From G963668345 sp965226215 (GTDB taxonomy: Bacteria; Acidobacteriota; Terriglobia; Bryobacterales; UBA6623): a DNA stretch of 64,000 bases. The DNA is taken from NCBI GenBank assembly GCA_965226215.1, contig CBDDCH010000001.1, positions 186,001 to 250,000 on the forward strand, written 5' to 3'. The notes below the pieces were generated by a model that was not told the DNA's origin, did not search any database, and was given only the letters and a program-made list of their open reading frames with translations. This document shows positions 10,605 to 19,352 of the stretch, in pieces (the stretch's first letter is position 1; each line of letters starts with the position of its first letter). Position numbers and translations under genes: made by a program.

Positions 10605-11036
10605 TCACCCATCGCCCTCGCCGCCTTGAACGTGCGGCTCTAGGAGTGGGAGAATCTTACTCCGAGCATTTGCCGCCACTTCGAAGGCTTCCTTCGCCTC
10701 CTCGGCCGAGACGTCGGGCTGATCGCCGGGATAGCGAATCTCGACCCCGTATTTGGTCAACGCATGAGCCGGGCGGAGGGACTTAGCCAAAACGGCGTCC
10801 ACTGGCGAAAGCAGATCGAGTAGCTCATCGATGTTGTGGGTCTTCGGGAATTCAACCTGATGCAGGGTAAGGAACCCTTTCAACAGTTTTTCCGCAGCCT
10901 GCTGGGAGTGAAAAGCAATCACAAACGGGTATGGGGACCCGGATCTAAGAAGCTGTTCTGCAGCTCCGAAGTCCTGCTCCGCCTTCTCTAGCCAGCGTTC
11001 AACAAGGTCCCTTTTCACGGCCTCAACCGTCCTCAT
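10605..11036 (-). CDS. HEPN-domain protein (toxin partner of MNT)
   Basis: From the ATG at 11036 (MRTVEAVKRDLVERW) the protein is 143 residues, all helical, with the HEPN core AEQDFGAAEQLL, FHSQQAAEKLLKGFL and KTHNIDELLDLL. HEPN proteins paired with MNT nucleotidyltransferases act as RNases or translation inhibitors that are neutralised by AMPylation (type VII HepT/MntA systems). Here the gene overlaps the 3' end of the MNT gene by 14 bp, the usual MNT-first order. The conserved region ends with VEIRYPGDQ, common in the PF05168 branch; a canonical Rx4-6H motif is not obvious, so RNase activity is uncertain. Confidence 0.85.
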   Translation of the reverse strand: MRTVEAVKRDLVERWLEKAEQDFGAAEQLLRSGSPYPFVIAFHSQQAAEKLLKGFLTLHQVEFPKTHNIDELLDLLSPVDAVLAKSLRPAHALTKYGVEIRYPGDQPDVSAEEAKEAFEVAANARSKILPLLEPHVQGGEGDG

Positions 11037-11343
11037 AGATAACCCTTCCGTATTTGTTGGCCGGATAAGCGATACCGCCGATGACGTTCTTCTCTTCCTC
11101 AAAACGTTGGGTGGCCATCACAATCACATCCAGGGAAAAGCCCATCTTCCCAATGGCTTCGTGAATACGCCAAGCTTCATCCCGCGTGTTTCCGGGATCG
11201 GGTTCCATGACCAGCAGGTCAATGTCGCTGTCCTGGTTCATGTTGCCCGAGGCGGCCGAGCCGAAAAGAATGATCCGGTCAGCGGGGCAAGCTGCCCGGA
11301 TCCGCCGCACGATTTCGCGGATGACATCCTCGTCGACACTCAT
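11023..11343 (-). CDS. MNT-family minimal nucleotidyltransferase (antitoxin)
   Basis: From the ATG at 11343 (MSVDEDVIREIV) the protein is 106 residues. It contains LFGSAASG at residues 27-33 and DSDID at 38-42; Gly-Ser and the two aspartates (D40, D42) are the catalytic signature of polymerase-beta-like nucleotidyltransferases. In characterised HepT/MntA pairs this protein AMPylates and silences its HEPN partner. Translation is probably coupled through the 14-bp overlap. The pair is transcribed divergently from the desulfurase-like gene across a 33-bp gap. Confidence 0.85.
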   Translation of the reverse strand: MSVDEDVIREIVRRIRAACPADRIILFGSAASGNMNQDSDIDLLVMEPDPGNTRDEAWRIHEAIGKMGFSLDVIVMATQRFEEEKNVIGGIAYPANKYGRVIYEDG

Positions 11344-11376
11344 TTCCTCCCATAATAGTGGATTCCCGGTGCACCC

Positions 11377-12651
11377 ATGCCAAGCTTCGATATGACCCAC
11401 ATTCGCGCTCAATTCCCTGCCCTGAGTCTGAGTGTCAACGGACGTCCCTCTGCGTTCTTTGACGCCCCGGGCGGAACGCAAGTCCCCCAAAGTGTCATCG
11501 ATGCCATGAGCGCCTACCTTTCACAGGCGAACGCCAATTGCCATGGCGCCTTTGCAACCAGCCGCCGAACGGATGAGACTCTTGCCGCGGCTCATGCCGC
11601 CGTCGCCGATCTTCTCGGCTGTGATGCGAGTGAAGTGGTCTTCGGGCCGAATATGACGGCACTTACGTTTGCCCTGAGCCGTTCGATCGGCCGCGAGCTC
11701 AAACCGGGAGACGAGATCATCGTCACGAATCTCGACCATGACGCCAACGTTGCGCCCTGGCGAGCTCTCGAAGAGCGGGGGGCTGTCATTCGGGCCGCTG
11801 ACATTTGCGTCGATGACTGCACGCTGGATATGGAGAATCTGCTCGGTCTGATCAACGAACGTACGCGCGTCGTTGCTGTCGGCTATGCATCAAACGCCGT
11901 CGGCACGATCAACGACGTAGCAGCAATCACGCGCGCGGCGCATGACGCCGGCGCGATGGTCTTCGTCGATGCCGTGCACTATGCACCACACGGGCCAATC
12001 GATGTCCAGGCGATTGACTGCGACTTCCTGGCTTGTTCGGTGTACAAGTTCTTTGGGCCCCACGTCGGCGTTCTCTACGGCAAGGCGGAGCACCTCGAGC
12101 GGCTACGTCCCTACAAAGTGAGACCGGCGCCTGATCGCATCCCCGACCGCTGGGAAACGGGAACACAGAACCACGAAGGCCTGGCCGGCGTCACAGCTGC
12201 CATCGAGTACCTGGCCAAGATCGCCTGGCAGCTTCTTAGTAACGGAGAAAGCGCCGAGATTCAGCGCAGCCAAAGCCGCCGCCGCAACCTGCTGGAGGCC
12301 ATGCAAGCCATCAGATCCTACGAGAGAAGACTTGCTGAGAAGCTCGTAAAAGGACTGCTGGCGATCGAGGGCGTGACCTTCTACGGGATCCGCGAGCCGG
12401 AAAGATTCGACAGCCGCGTACCCACGGTTGCTGTCAGAGTGGCAGGCCGCCATCCGCGCGCGGTGGCCGAATTTTTGGCCCAGCAGGGCATCTTCGTCTG
12501 GGACGGCAACTATTACGCGCTCAGCCTCAGTGAACGCCTTGGAGTGGAATCGACCGGGGGCCTGGTTCGCATCGGTCTCGCGCACTACAACACGGCAGAG
12601 GAAATTAACCGCTTGTTGGAAGCGCTTGAACGGTGCCGCGAGGGTGCGTGA
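11377..12651 (+). CDS. Cysteine-desulfurase-like PLP enzyme (class V aminotransferase)
   Basis: The protein is 424 residues. SVYKFFGPHVG holds the Schiff-base lysine (K224), VFVDAVHYAPHG the cofactor-binding Asp198 and His201, and PGGTQVPQSV the N-terminal substrate loop. The first residues (FPALSLSVNGRPSAFFDAPG) and the ending fit the cysteine desulfurase-like subfamily recalled as TIGR01976, rather than IscS or SufS. The activity of this subfamily is poorly known. No iron-sulfur assembly gene is adjacent. Confidence 0.85.
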   Translation: MPSFDMTHIRAQFPALSLSVNGRPSAFFDAPGGTQVPQSVIDAMSAYLSQANANCHGAFATSRRTDETLAAAHAAVADLLGCDASEVVFGPNMTALTFALSRSIGRELKPGDEIIVTNLDHDANVAPWRALEERGAVIRAADICVDDCTLDMENLLGLINERTRVVAVGYASNAVGTINDVAAITRAAHDAGAMVFVDAVHYAPHGPIDVQAIDCDFLACSVYKFFGPHVGVLYGKAEHLERLRPYKVRPAPDRIPDRWETGTQNHEGLAGVTAAIEYLAKIAWQLLSNGESAEIQRSQSRRRNLLEAMQAIRSYERRLAEKLVKGLLAIEGVTFYGIREPERFDSRVPTVAVRVAGRHPRAVAEFLAQQGIFVWDGNYYALSLSERLGVESTGGLVRIGLAHYNTAEEINRLLEALERCREGA

Positions 12652-12730
12652 AGTTTGCGGGGACAGCCACGCTTCCACCACAGATTGCTAGTGGTCTGTC
12701 CTGGAGACGAGTTCACTATCGACTCGGAAA

Positions 12731-12809
12731 TGTCGGGCTCGAAAGCCCGACACAGCACGCAAGAATGCGTGCGCCACGCCGAGACTCGATGTCGCCACGA
12801 ATGGCGACA
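12731..12809. repeat. Cluster of three hairpins
   Basis: Three perfect stems follow each other: TGTCGGGCT/AGCCCGACA (12731-12752), GCACGC/GCGTGC (12755-12772) and TGTCGCCA/TGGCGACA (12790-12809). A related hairpin, CACGCTGAAAGCGTG, resumes at 14349 on the other side of the IS3 element, so the IS landed in this cluster. Confidence 0.65.
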
Positions 12810-12864
12810 CGGCACTGGGGTGAACCCCTCCGCTGAGACAATCGGCGGTAGCGACACTCGCCGT

Positions 12865-13938
12865 TCAATGGTTTTTCCTTCTCCCCATAGCCTCTTCTGT
12901 TCTAGCATGGTCCTCGGCGGGTGAAGCGGAGGCGGGCTCTGGTGGAGACCAACCCGCCGAGGAATAGCCGGCCGGAGACTCATCGAAACGATGGTTCGGG
13001 GAGCCGGCTGCGGTCAGCTTCTCGTTCAGCAACCCCTTCCCATCGGATCGATAGATCTCCTGCTGCCTAAAAAAACTCATCGTCGCTCCGGCGCAAGCCG
13101 CCTTCGTCCCGGCGGCCCGCTCGAACTCCTCGGGGGGCCGATAGCCCAGCGCCGAATGCAGACGGCAGCGGTTGTAGTAGCGCTCGATGAAGTCCTCGAT
13201 GTTCGCGCGCAGGTGATCGAGATCCTGATAATCGTTGACGTAGATCTCCTCCCGCTTGAGCGTCTTGATGAAGCTCTCACAACTGGCATTGTCGTAGGGG
13301 TTCGCCGGCCGACTCATGCTGGGGATCGCTTGCTGGCGGCGCAAGCTCCTCACGTAGGCGCCGGAAGCGTACTGCACACCGCGATCGGAGTGATGGACCA
13401 GGCCGGGCGGCGGTTGCCGTTCGGCCATCGCCTGCTCCAGTGCCGCCAGCGGCAAGCGGGCGGCCAGCGTTCTCTCCAGCGCCCAGCCCACCACCTTCCG
13501 CGAGTAGGCGTCCAAGACCACGGCCAGATAAACGAACTCGGCCTTCAGCCGGATGTAGGTGATGTCGGCCACCCACAGCTGATTGATCCCGGTCAGCTTG
13601 ATGCGGGCGGCTAGGTTGAGGTAAACCTCCAGCGGATGATCGGCCTCCGTGGTGGCCACGAACGCCCGGGGTTGGACCCCGAGCAACCCGTCCTGGCGCA
13701 TGATCCGCGCCACGCGCTTGTGGTTCACCACCATCCCCCGCCGGCGGAGTTCCGCCGCGACCCTGCGGTAGCCATAGCGTCGCCGATGTTCGAGGGCAAC
13801 CTCCTGGATCGCCGACCGCACTTCCATGTCTTCTTCCAGCGGCATCTGCTCTTTGAATGACCGATAGAAACCCGCCCAGCTCACTGGGGCCAGCCGGCAC
13901 ATCCGCTCGACACTCAGTCTGCCTTGCAGCGGCATCAA
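12865..13938 (-). CDS. IS3 transposase OrfB (DDE integrase core)
   Basis: The protein contains the rve integrase core: WVADITYI (first Asp), LVHHSDRGVQYAS (second Asp), and NPYDNASCESFIKTLKREEI with the catalytic Glu. The region after LGYRPPEEFE is an extra tail of about 80 residues that reads into the left end of the element. The frame continues upstream of its apparent ATG and joins the OrfA frame through a -1 shift at the A6 run (T6 on the plus strand at 14003-14008), giving an OrfAB fusion as usual for IS3 elements. Confidence 0.9.
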   Translation of the reverse strand: MMPLQGRLSVERMCRLAPVSWAGFYRSFKEQMPLEEDMEVRSAIQEVALEHRRRYGYRRVAAELRRRGMVVNHKRVARIMRQDGLLGVQPRAFVATTEADHPLEVYLNLAARIKLTGINQLWVADITYIRLKAEFVYLAVVLDAYSRKVVGWALERTLAARLPLAALEQAMAERQPPPGLVHHSDRGVQYASGAYVRSLRRQQAIPSMSRPANPYDNASCESFIKTLKREEIYVNDYQDLDHLRANIEDFIERYYNRCRLHSALGYRPPEEFERAAGTKAACAGATMSFFRQQEIYRSDGKGLLNEKLTAAGSPNHRFDESPAGYSSAGWSPPEPASASPAEDHARTEEAMGRRKNH

Positions 13939-14282
13939 CTCCCGGATTTGGTCGTAGACGCCTTCTCGCCACAGCTGCCGCTGCCGTGGCGTCGAGCCCC
14001 GATTTTTTCGAAGGCGCCTTTGAAAAAATCCACTTCCAGCGTCTTATCCCCCAACAGACGCTGCAACGCGCGGATCTCCTGGCGCAGTTCCCGCTCGCGG
14101 GAGGCGACCGGCGGACCGGGCCCCTCCTCCGTCGGCTCCATCCGATTTCGCCACCTGTACAGCAGCCCTCGGTGAATCCCCAGCTCCTTCGACAGCGCTG
14201 TCACGCTCTGGCAGCTTTTCAGCCGCTCCAGTGCCATCTTCCGGTATTCTTCGGGAAACTTGTAAACTCGTCTCTTGCCCAC
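13935..14282 (-). CDS. IS3 transposase OrfA (helix-turn-helix)
   Basis: The 115-residue protein starts MGKRRVYKFPEEYRKMALER and has a helix-turn-helix (VTALSKELGIHRGLLYRWRN), followed by a leucine-zipper-like segment (LRQEIRALQRLLGDKTLEVDFFK). It binds the element ends. The last ~20 residues follow the A6 slippage site and are replaced by the OrfB frame when ribosomes shift by -1. Confidence 0.88.
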   Translation of the reverse strand: MGKRRVYKFPEEYRKMALERLKSCQSVTALSKELGIHRGLLYRWRNRMEPTEEGPGPPVASRERELRQEIRALQRLLGDKTLEVDFFKGAFEKIGARRHGSGSCGEKASTTKSGS

Positions 14283-14408
14283 TCGCAGTTCCTTTCCCGG
14301 CTAAAGTGTCGCTATCACGACTGTCTCATTTTTGGGGTTCACTCCAGCACGCTGAAAGCGTGCGCCACGTCGCTAGGACGATCAGAAAGTTTTGTCTGGG
14401 ACAGCCTG

Positions 14409-15260
14409 CTAGGACTCATCGACTGTCACCCGTACGCCGTACTTCTTCAGCGCCGCAACTGCTGACTTCCGCGCGGAATCGCTCAGCGGGTTGCCCGACA
14501 AATACACTCGCAGGAAGGGCGCAAACCGCTTTTCTCCCTCGGTGTCCTCTTTCACCATTTCGACGAGTGATCCAAGCTCGCGAATCTCGTTTCCATCCAG
14601 GATCAGATAGCGCAGCTCGGTCAGTGGCTTGAGTGCGGAAAGGTCGGAGATCTCGTTATCCCGAGCATCCAGCGAAGAAAGACTTTTCAAAGTACTGAGC
14701 GGAGTGAGGTCCGAGACTTGGTTGCCGTCAACGTATAACGACCAGAGCTTCTTGAGCTTGCCGATGGGGGTCAGATCGGTGATCTTGTTATTCGACAAAT
14801 ACAACGAGTTCAAAGTCGAAAGGTCAGCGAGGGGCGAAGTGTCCTCGATCTGGTTGCCGGCAAGGTGTAAGTACTGCAGCTTGGCGAGCTCGCGAAGAGG
14901 ATTCAGATCCGCGATCTTGTTCTTCGAGAGGTCCAAGGACTGAATGTTGGTTAGCCCCTCCAGGCCAGTGATATCGCTGATCTCGTTATCGGCCAGGTCC
15001 AGCAGCGCGAGACTGCGGCACTTTTCGATGCCGGTGAGATCCCGAATCTCCTTGCCCTTGGCCACGATGGTTGAAAGATCGCGAACATCCTCTTCGACCA
15101 ACGGCTCGGCCGTCTGCTTCTTGCTGAAAACGTACTTGCGGACGGCGGCTTCCAGATTCTTGTCGGGAAACAGGTCTTCCGCCAGCGCGGACAACGGAGC
15201 CAGCAGGAGCAAACCGCCCAACAACCAGGCCCACGATCTCCCGTCTAGAGCATTCCTCAT
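14409..15260 (-). CDS. Secreted leucine-rich-repeat protein
   Basis: The protein is 283 residues. Residues 1-27 are a cleavable signal peptide (WAWLLGGLLLLAPLSALAED). Seven internalin-type repeats of 22 residues run from about 80 to 235, each of the form DLtpLxxLxxLxxLxLxxNxIx, for example DLNPLRELAKLQYLHLAGNQ. A short C-terminal cap follows. The solenoid is expected to bind protein or peptide outside the cytoplasm; no membrane anchor or LPxTG signal is present. It lies just downstream of the DUF1501 gene on the same strand, 60 bp away. Confidence 0.85.
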   Translation of the reverse strand: MRNALDGRSWAWLLGGLLLLAPLSALAEDLFPDKNLEAAVRKYVFSKKQTAEPLVEEDVRDLSTIVAKGKEIRDLTGIEKCRSLALLDLADNEISDITGLEGLTNIQSLDLSKNKIADLNPLRELAKLQYLHLAGNQIEDTSPLADLSTLNSLYLSNNKITDLTPIGKLKKLWSLYVDGNQVSDLTPLSTLKSLSSLDARDNEISDLSALKPLTELRYLILDGNEIRELGSLVEMVKEDTEGEKRFAPFLRVYLSGNPLSDSARKSAVAALKKYGVRVTVDES

Positions 15261-15323
15261 CGCTATACCTCTTTTCTCATGACCGGATAGCCGGAGTGGG
15301 ACCCTTGCCCGCCACTGAATGCT

Positions 15324-16727
15324 TCAAGCAATGATCTTCTCGATCACTTCACCCTCGACGTCGGTGAGGCGGAAATCGCGGCCACTGTGGCGGTAGGTGA
15401 GCCGCGTATGGTCGAACCCCATCAGGCGGAGGATGGTGGCGTGTAAATCGTTGGGGTGAACAGCGTCCTCCACAGCTTTGAAGCCGAAATCATCCGTGTT
15501 GCCGTAGGTCATGCCGCCCTTGACGCCGCCGCCGGCCAACAGCATCGAAAAACCGTGATTGTTGTGGTCTCGGCCCGCTTGTACCTTAACCAGACCCCCG
15601 ACCTCTACGGTCGGCGTCCGCCCGAACTCACCTCCGATGACGACCAGCGTCTGCTCCAGCAGTCCTCTGGCCTTGAGATCCTTGATAAGCTCAGCCATGG
15701 GTTGATCAGATTTCTGGGCCAGGCGGCGCATCGCCCCTCGGATATCCTGATGCGTGTCCCAGGGCTGCTGATTGCCGAAATAGATTTGTACCATGCGGAC
15801 GCCGCGCTCGACCAAACGGCGGGCAAGCAGGCATCCGCGGGCGAAATCACCGTCGCCGTAGCGTTCCCGCGTCGCCTCGCTTTCCCGGTTGACGTCGAAA
15901 GCATCGAGCCCTTCGCTTTGCATGCGATAGGCAAGTTCCATGGAATGAATCGCCGCCTCCAGTTGAGGAGTAGATCCTGTTCTTTTCAGATGCGCCCGGT
16001 TCACCTTCGACAATAGGGCAACCTGCCTGGCCTGCTGGGACTTCCCGTGATAAGGGTTCCGGAGGTTCGGCACCAGCTCTTCCGGATCCGTTTCCGTCGT
16101 GCGGATGTAGGTGCCCTGAAAAACTCCCGGCAAGAAGGCTGACGACCACAGTTGCGGCCCGATGACGGGTATGCCCGGACACATCACCACGTAACCAGGC
16201 AAGTTCCGGTTTACGGTCCCCAAACCATAGGTCAGCCAGGAACCCATGGAGGGATATCCCGGCAACCTTTGGCCACAGTTCAACATGAATAGCGAGGGCT
16301 CGTGAAAAGGCAGGTCGGTGTGCATCGACTTGATGACACAGATGTCGTCGATCGCTGCACCCAGATGGGGGAAGATCTCGCTGACTTCAATGCCGCTTTG
16401 TCCGTATTTTTTGAATTCGAAAGGCGAGCGCATCAGGTTACCCGTCTTGCGCTCCGTTTCGAAATTCCCTCCGGGAAACGGCTGGCCATCATATTTCGCC
16501 AGCATCGGCTTGTGATCAAACGAATCCACGTGCGACGGGCCGCCGTTCAAGAACAGGAAGATGACGTTTTTCGCCTTGGCCGGGAAGTGCGGAGCTTTCA
16601 CCGCTAACGGACCGCCGGCAGGCCGGTCTTCGGCCAGCAACTGAGAAAGGGCCACCATTCCGAACCCTGTGCCCGCAGTTCGCAGAAGATCGCGCCGGGT
16701 TATGTGCGTGACATCTGACTTCGTCAT
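15324..16727 (-). CDS. DUF1501 protein with Tat signal
   Basis: The protein is 467 residues. A twin-arginine signal (THITRRDLLRTAGTGFGMVA, RR at 11-12) is followed by FLFLNGGPSHVDSFDHKP, and later by GGEFGRTPTVEV and HNNHGFSMLLAGGGVKGGM, hallmarks of DUF1501, an alkaline-phosphatase/sulfatase-like fold. These genes nearly always follow a DUF1549/DUF1553 gene. Here the partner at 17634-20362 is on the same strand, but about 900 bp of repeats separate them. Function is unproven; roles in polysaccharide use are often proposed. Confidence 0.9.
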   Translation of the reverse strand: MTKSDVTHITRRDLLRTAGTGFGMVALSQLLAEDRPAGGPLAVKAPHFPAKAKNVIFLFLNGGPSHVDSFDHKPMLAKYDGQPFPGGNFETERKTGNLMRSPFEFKKYGQSGIEVSEIFPHLGAAIDDICVIKSMHTDLPFHEPSLFMLNCGQRLPGYPSMGSWLTYGLGTVNRNLPGYVVMCPGIPVIGPQLWSSAFLPGVFQGTYIRTTETDPEELVPNLRNPYHGKSQQARQVALLSKVNRAHLKRTGSTPQLEAAIHSMELAYRMQSEGLDAFDVNRESEATRERYGDGDFARGCLLARRLVERGVRMVQIYFGNQQPWDTHQDIRGAMRRLAQKSDQPMAELIKDLKARGLLEQTLVVIGGEFGRTPTVEVGGLVKVQAGRDHNNHGFSMLLAGGGVKGGMTYGNTDDFGFKAVEDAVHPNDLHATILRLMGFDHTRLTYRHSGRDFRLTDVEGEVIEKIIA

Positions 16728-16742
16728 GGCGTCGCTTCGCCT

Positions 16743-16790
16743 AGCAGCCCGTGGTGAAAGTGCAGTGACACAAGAAATGGGTACAGCCGG
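16743..16790 (+). repeat. Solitary end of the MITE-like element
   Basis: CTAGCAGCCCGTGGTGAAAG followed within about 25 bp by AAATGGGTACAGCC matches the left arm of the complete element at 17435-17590. The right arm is not found here. Confidence 0.55.
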
Positions 16791-16803
16791 ATTTCCGGCC
16801 GCT

Positions 16804-17145
16804 GTGGATTCTTCGTGTAAGTTACTGGATTAATGGGGGTTATTAGAAATTGGCTTTCTTTGGTCATTTCGCTGCTCCCATTGCTCCGCTGATCCGTTGG
16901 TTCGCTGCTCCGATAGTTCGTTGTCGCCCTGTTGCCGTTCCACGGCGCTGCGGGACCTAGGTCGATGTCTCCTCGTATCCGGTTAGAGCGATCGCTCAGG
17001 TTTTGCTGACCTGGGCCGTCCAACCGTACTGGAAACCAGCCGTAATCCATTGATTCTCTGTGGGTTGTTAGAAATTGGGTTTGTTTCGCATTTTTTTCTT
17101 GCTCGCCGCCCGTGGCCCTGCGGTCCCGCCTTCAGAATAGAGCCA
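16804..17145 (+). repeat. 342-bp dispersed repeat, copy 1
   Basis: The segment begins near GTGTAAGTTACTGGATTAAT and ends near CCTTCAGAATAG. It is clearly related over its whole length to 57308-57650. Within the unit a short motif (TTAGAAATTGGCTTTCTTTG) is echoed near the other end as TTAGAAATTGGGTTTGTTTC. No open frame suggests a protein. It occupies much of the spacer between the DUF1501 and DUF1553 genes. Confidence 0.75.
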
Positions 17146-17434
17146 GTCAGGGCCAGCGGCTACAGGTCGAAACGCAGTCCGCAATGTGGACCTCCTACGC
17201 CCAGTGTAACCCGCAGTGTCAAGTTCTTAGGGTGTCCAGGGTTATGAAGTTGTTGACAATAGGCCGTGTGGCTGGGTGTGACTGGACGGCTAACAGGCCG
17301 CAGGTCTCGGCAAACGGCCGCCGAGGCCTGCGCTACGGGACTTGTGCATACCGAACCCACGGTTTCGCCTAGCGGCTCCACCGTGGGCTATTATCCTACG
17401 CCCCCTGCGGGGGCTGAGGCACACTGAGTGATGA
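17146..17434. other. Repeat-containing spacer
   Basis: This holds an inverted relative of the short repeat seen at 39860 and 40278 (GCAGGTCTCGGCAAACGGCC at about 17300-17335) and a hairpin CCCCCTGCGGGGG near 17401. No gene is supported. Confidence 0.5.
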
Positions 17435-17590
17435 GTAGCAGCCCGCGGTAGAAGTGAAGGTCGCGAAAAATCGGGTACAGCCAGCCAATTCGCTTCAGGC
17501 TAAGTACTTTGTTTCTAGGACTATGATGGCGGCGAATTGGTGGCAGTCCCCATTTTTCTCTCCTCCACGACTCTTGCCACGGGCTGCTAG
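17435..17590. repeat. MITE-like element, complete copy
   Basis: The arms of about 60 bp are inverted: TAGCAGCCCGCGGTAGAAGT on the left against TAGCAGCCCGTGGCAAGAGT read inward on the right, followed by inner arms AAAATCGGGTACAGCCAGCC and AAAATGGGGACTGCCACCAA. The central GGCTAAGTACTTTGTTTCTA is shared with the copy at 20529. There is no coding capacity, so any movement would need a transposase in trans. Confidence 0.75.
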
Positions 17591-17633
17591 ACCTCCGCCT
17601 AAGCGACCTCGAACCGAGTGCTCGCGATACTCA

Positions 17634-19352
17634 TCAGTTCACGTACCGAAACTCGTTCGAACTCAACAGAACCTGCGCGTATTGCCGCCAACCTTTCGCG
17701 TCAGCCTTCACAAAACCACGCCCCATCCGCAGCTCCTCCTTTGTGGGACGACGGCTGAAGAGCAAACGATACATCCGGCGGATCTTCGCCGTATCGTTGG
17801 CGCCTCGTTCTTCCCTGAGCCGCCAGGCCAGCGATCTGGCCTGTTCCATCACGAACTCGCTGTTGAGAAAAAACAGTCCCTGCAGCGGGGTGCTAGTGGG
17901 AATTCTTCGCGGGCTGGTGACGTTGGGATTGGGAAAATCAAAAAGACCGAATGTCGTATCCAACCGCCTCCGACTGACATAACCGTACACCGTTCGCCGC
18001 GTGTTACAAAGGTCGTCGATTGCCTCCGGCGGTCCGCCGGGAGTGAGGTCCAACAGGCCGGAAACGTAGAGCATCGAATCTCGTAGCGACTCCACGTCCA
18101 GGCGTCTCGGGTTGTGGCGCCACAACCAACGATTCTCCGCGTCCGTCTCGGTGTTTTCGGGGACGTTCTCCGAGCTGAGGGCGTAGGTCGCCGATAACAT
18201 GATCTCGCGGTGCAGCGCCTTCAGCGACCAGTTGTGTTCGATGAACCAAGCCGCTAAATAGTCCAGCAGCTCGGGGTGACTGGGTCGTTCGCCCATGCGG
18301 CCGAAATTACTGGGCGTGCGCACGATGCCCTGCCCGAAATGGTGGTGCCAGACGCGATTGACCATCACGCGGGCCGTCAGCGGATTCTCCGCTGCGGCGA
18401 TCGCCTCGGCTAACTCCAGCCGGCCGCTTCCCGTCGAGAACGGCTGCGGATCGCCGTCCGAGAGAATCGATAGAAAGTGCCGCGGCACTTCGTCCCCTAG
18501 GTTGTCCTTGTTGCCGCGAATGCGGACGTACTCGTTCTTCGGCTCGGGAACATCGGAGATGATGTGAAAGAAGGGGTATTTGACGGGCATCCGCGCTTCC
18601 AGCGCTTCGACCTTGGCGCGCATCGATTCTAAGTGCTTTTTCCAGGCGCCGTCCAGGAAACGATCGATCTCTTCGCCGCCGTAATACAGTATGCCGCTCT
18701 CAAACTTGACCGGGATCTCGAATTCCTCCTCGGAGGCCAAATCCCTCCAAAGAAAATAGCGGTCTCTTTCCAGGGAGAGCAGTTCCGTTTTGCCCAGCTC
18801 AACGCGCGTGATCGTGCCGCCGCGAGTCCGAATGTGGTTTTCCTCATCGACTTCTTTCTTTTCACGAATGACAGAGACGACCAGGTCTTGGGTTCGCTCG
18901 GCCAGGCGTCGAAATTCAGCTTCGGCGGCGCCCCGCGCCAGCAACTCGTCCCAGGGATCGAGCAGAGGGTGGTTCCTCGGAGAATGGCCCAGGTATTTTA
19001 CCCACCGCTCGAGCGTCCCCTGGTCCAGTGAATCCTCGCCGGCCACCGCCGCGGGGTCGCCCTGGCGCGGGCCCAGCACCTTCCAAGCCGCCATCACGTA
19101 GGCCGAGGTCCGCGCGGCCAGTACATCCAGGAGCTGTCGGCCTTGGGTGTCGATGAATTCCTCCAGCGCTTCGATTTCGTCCTCTACCTTTTCCTCTTCC
19201 TCTTCGTATTGCTCGACAACCTCCGCCGACGCCAGCGGAAACTCGTCCGTCTCCGTGCTATTAAACACACCTAGCAGCGCATAGTAGTCTTCCGTTGGAA
19301 TCGGGTCGAACTTATGGTCGTGACACTGGGCGCAGGCAACGGTCAAGGCCAA
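17634..19352 (-). pseudogene. DUF1553 half of a frameshifted PSCyt1-DUF1549-DUF1553 gene
   Basis: This frame starts inside the conserved sequence ALTVACAQCHDHKFDPIP, which has the second CxxCH, and runs 572 residues through an acidic helical insert (EEEEEKVEDEIEALEEF) to the DUF1553 domain (ENPLTARVMVNRVWHHHFGQ; RRLDVESLRDSMLYVSG; FLNSEFVMEQARSLAWR). Its upstream half is in another frame at 19343-20362. Inserting one C into the seven-C run (on the coding strand) at about 19394-19400 gives a continuous product (ALSPPQHQDDRIDATTRGF) that agrees with the family. This is either a real mutation or a homopolymer base-call error. Confidence 0.85.

Larger units (their letters stand above)
12816..14346 (-). 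mobile_element. IS3-family insertion sequence
   Basis: The left end reads TGGGGTGAACCCCTCCGCTG and the right end read inward reads TGGAGTGAACCCCAAAAATG; both continue with TGAGACA and TAGCGACAC, forming an imperfect inverted repeat of about 45 bp. The 4-bp GCAC is present on both sides (12812-12815 and 14347-14350), consistent with a target duplication. Confidence 0.85.
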
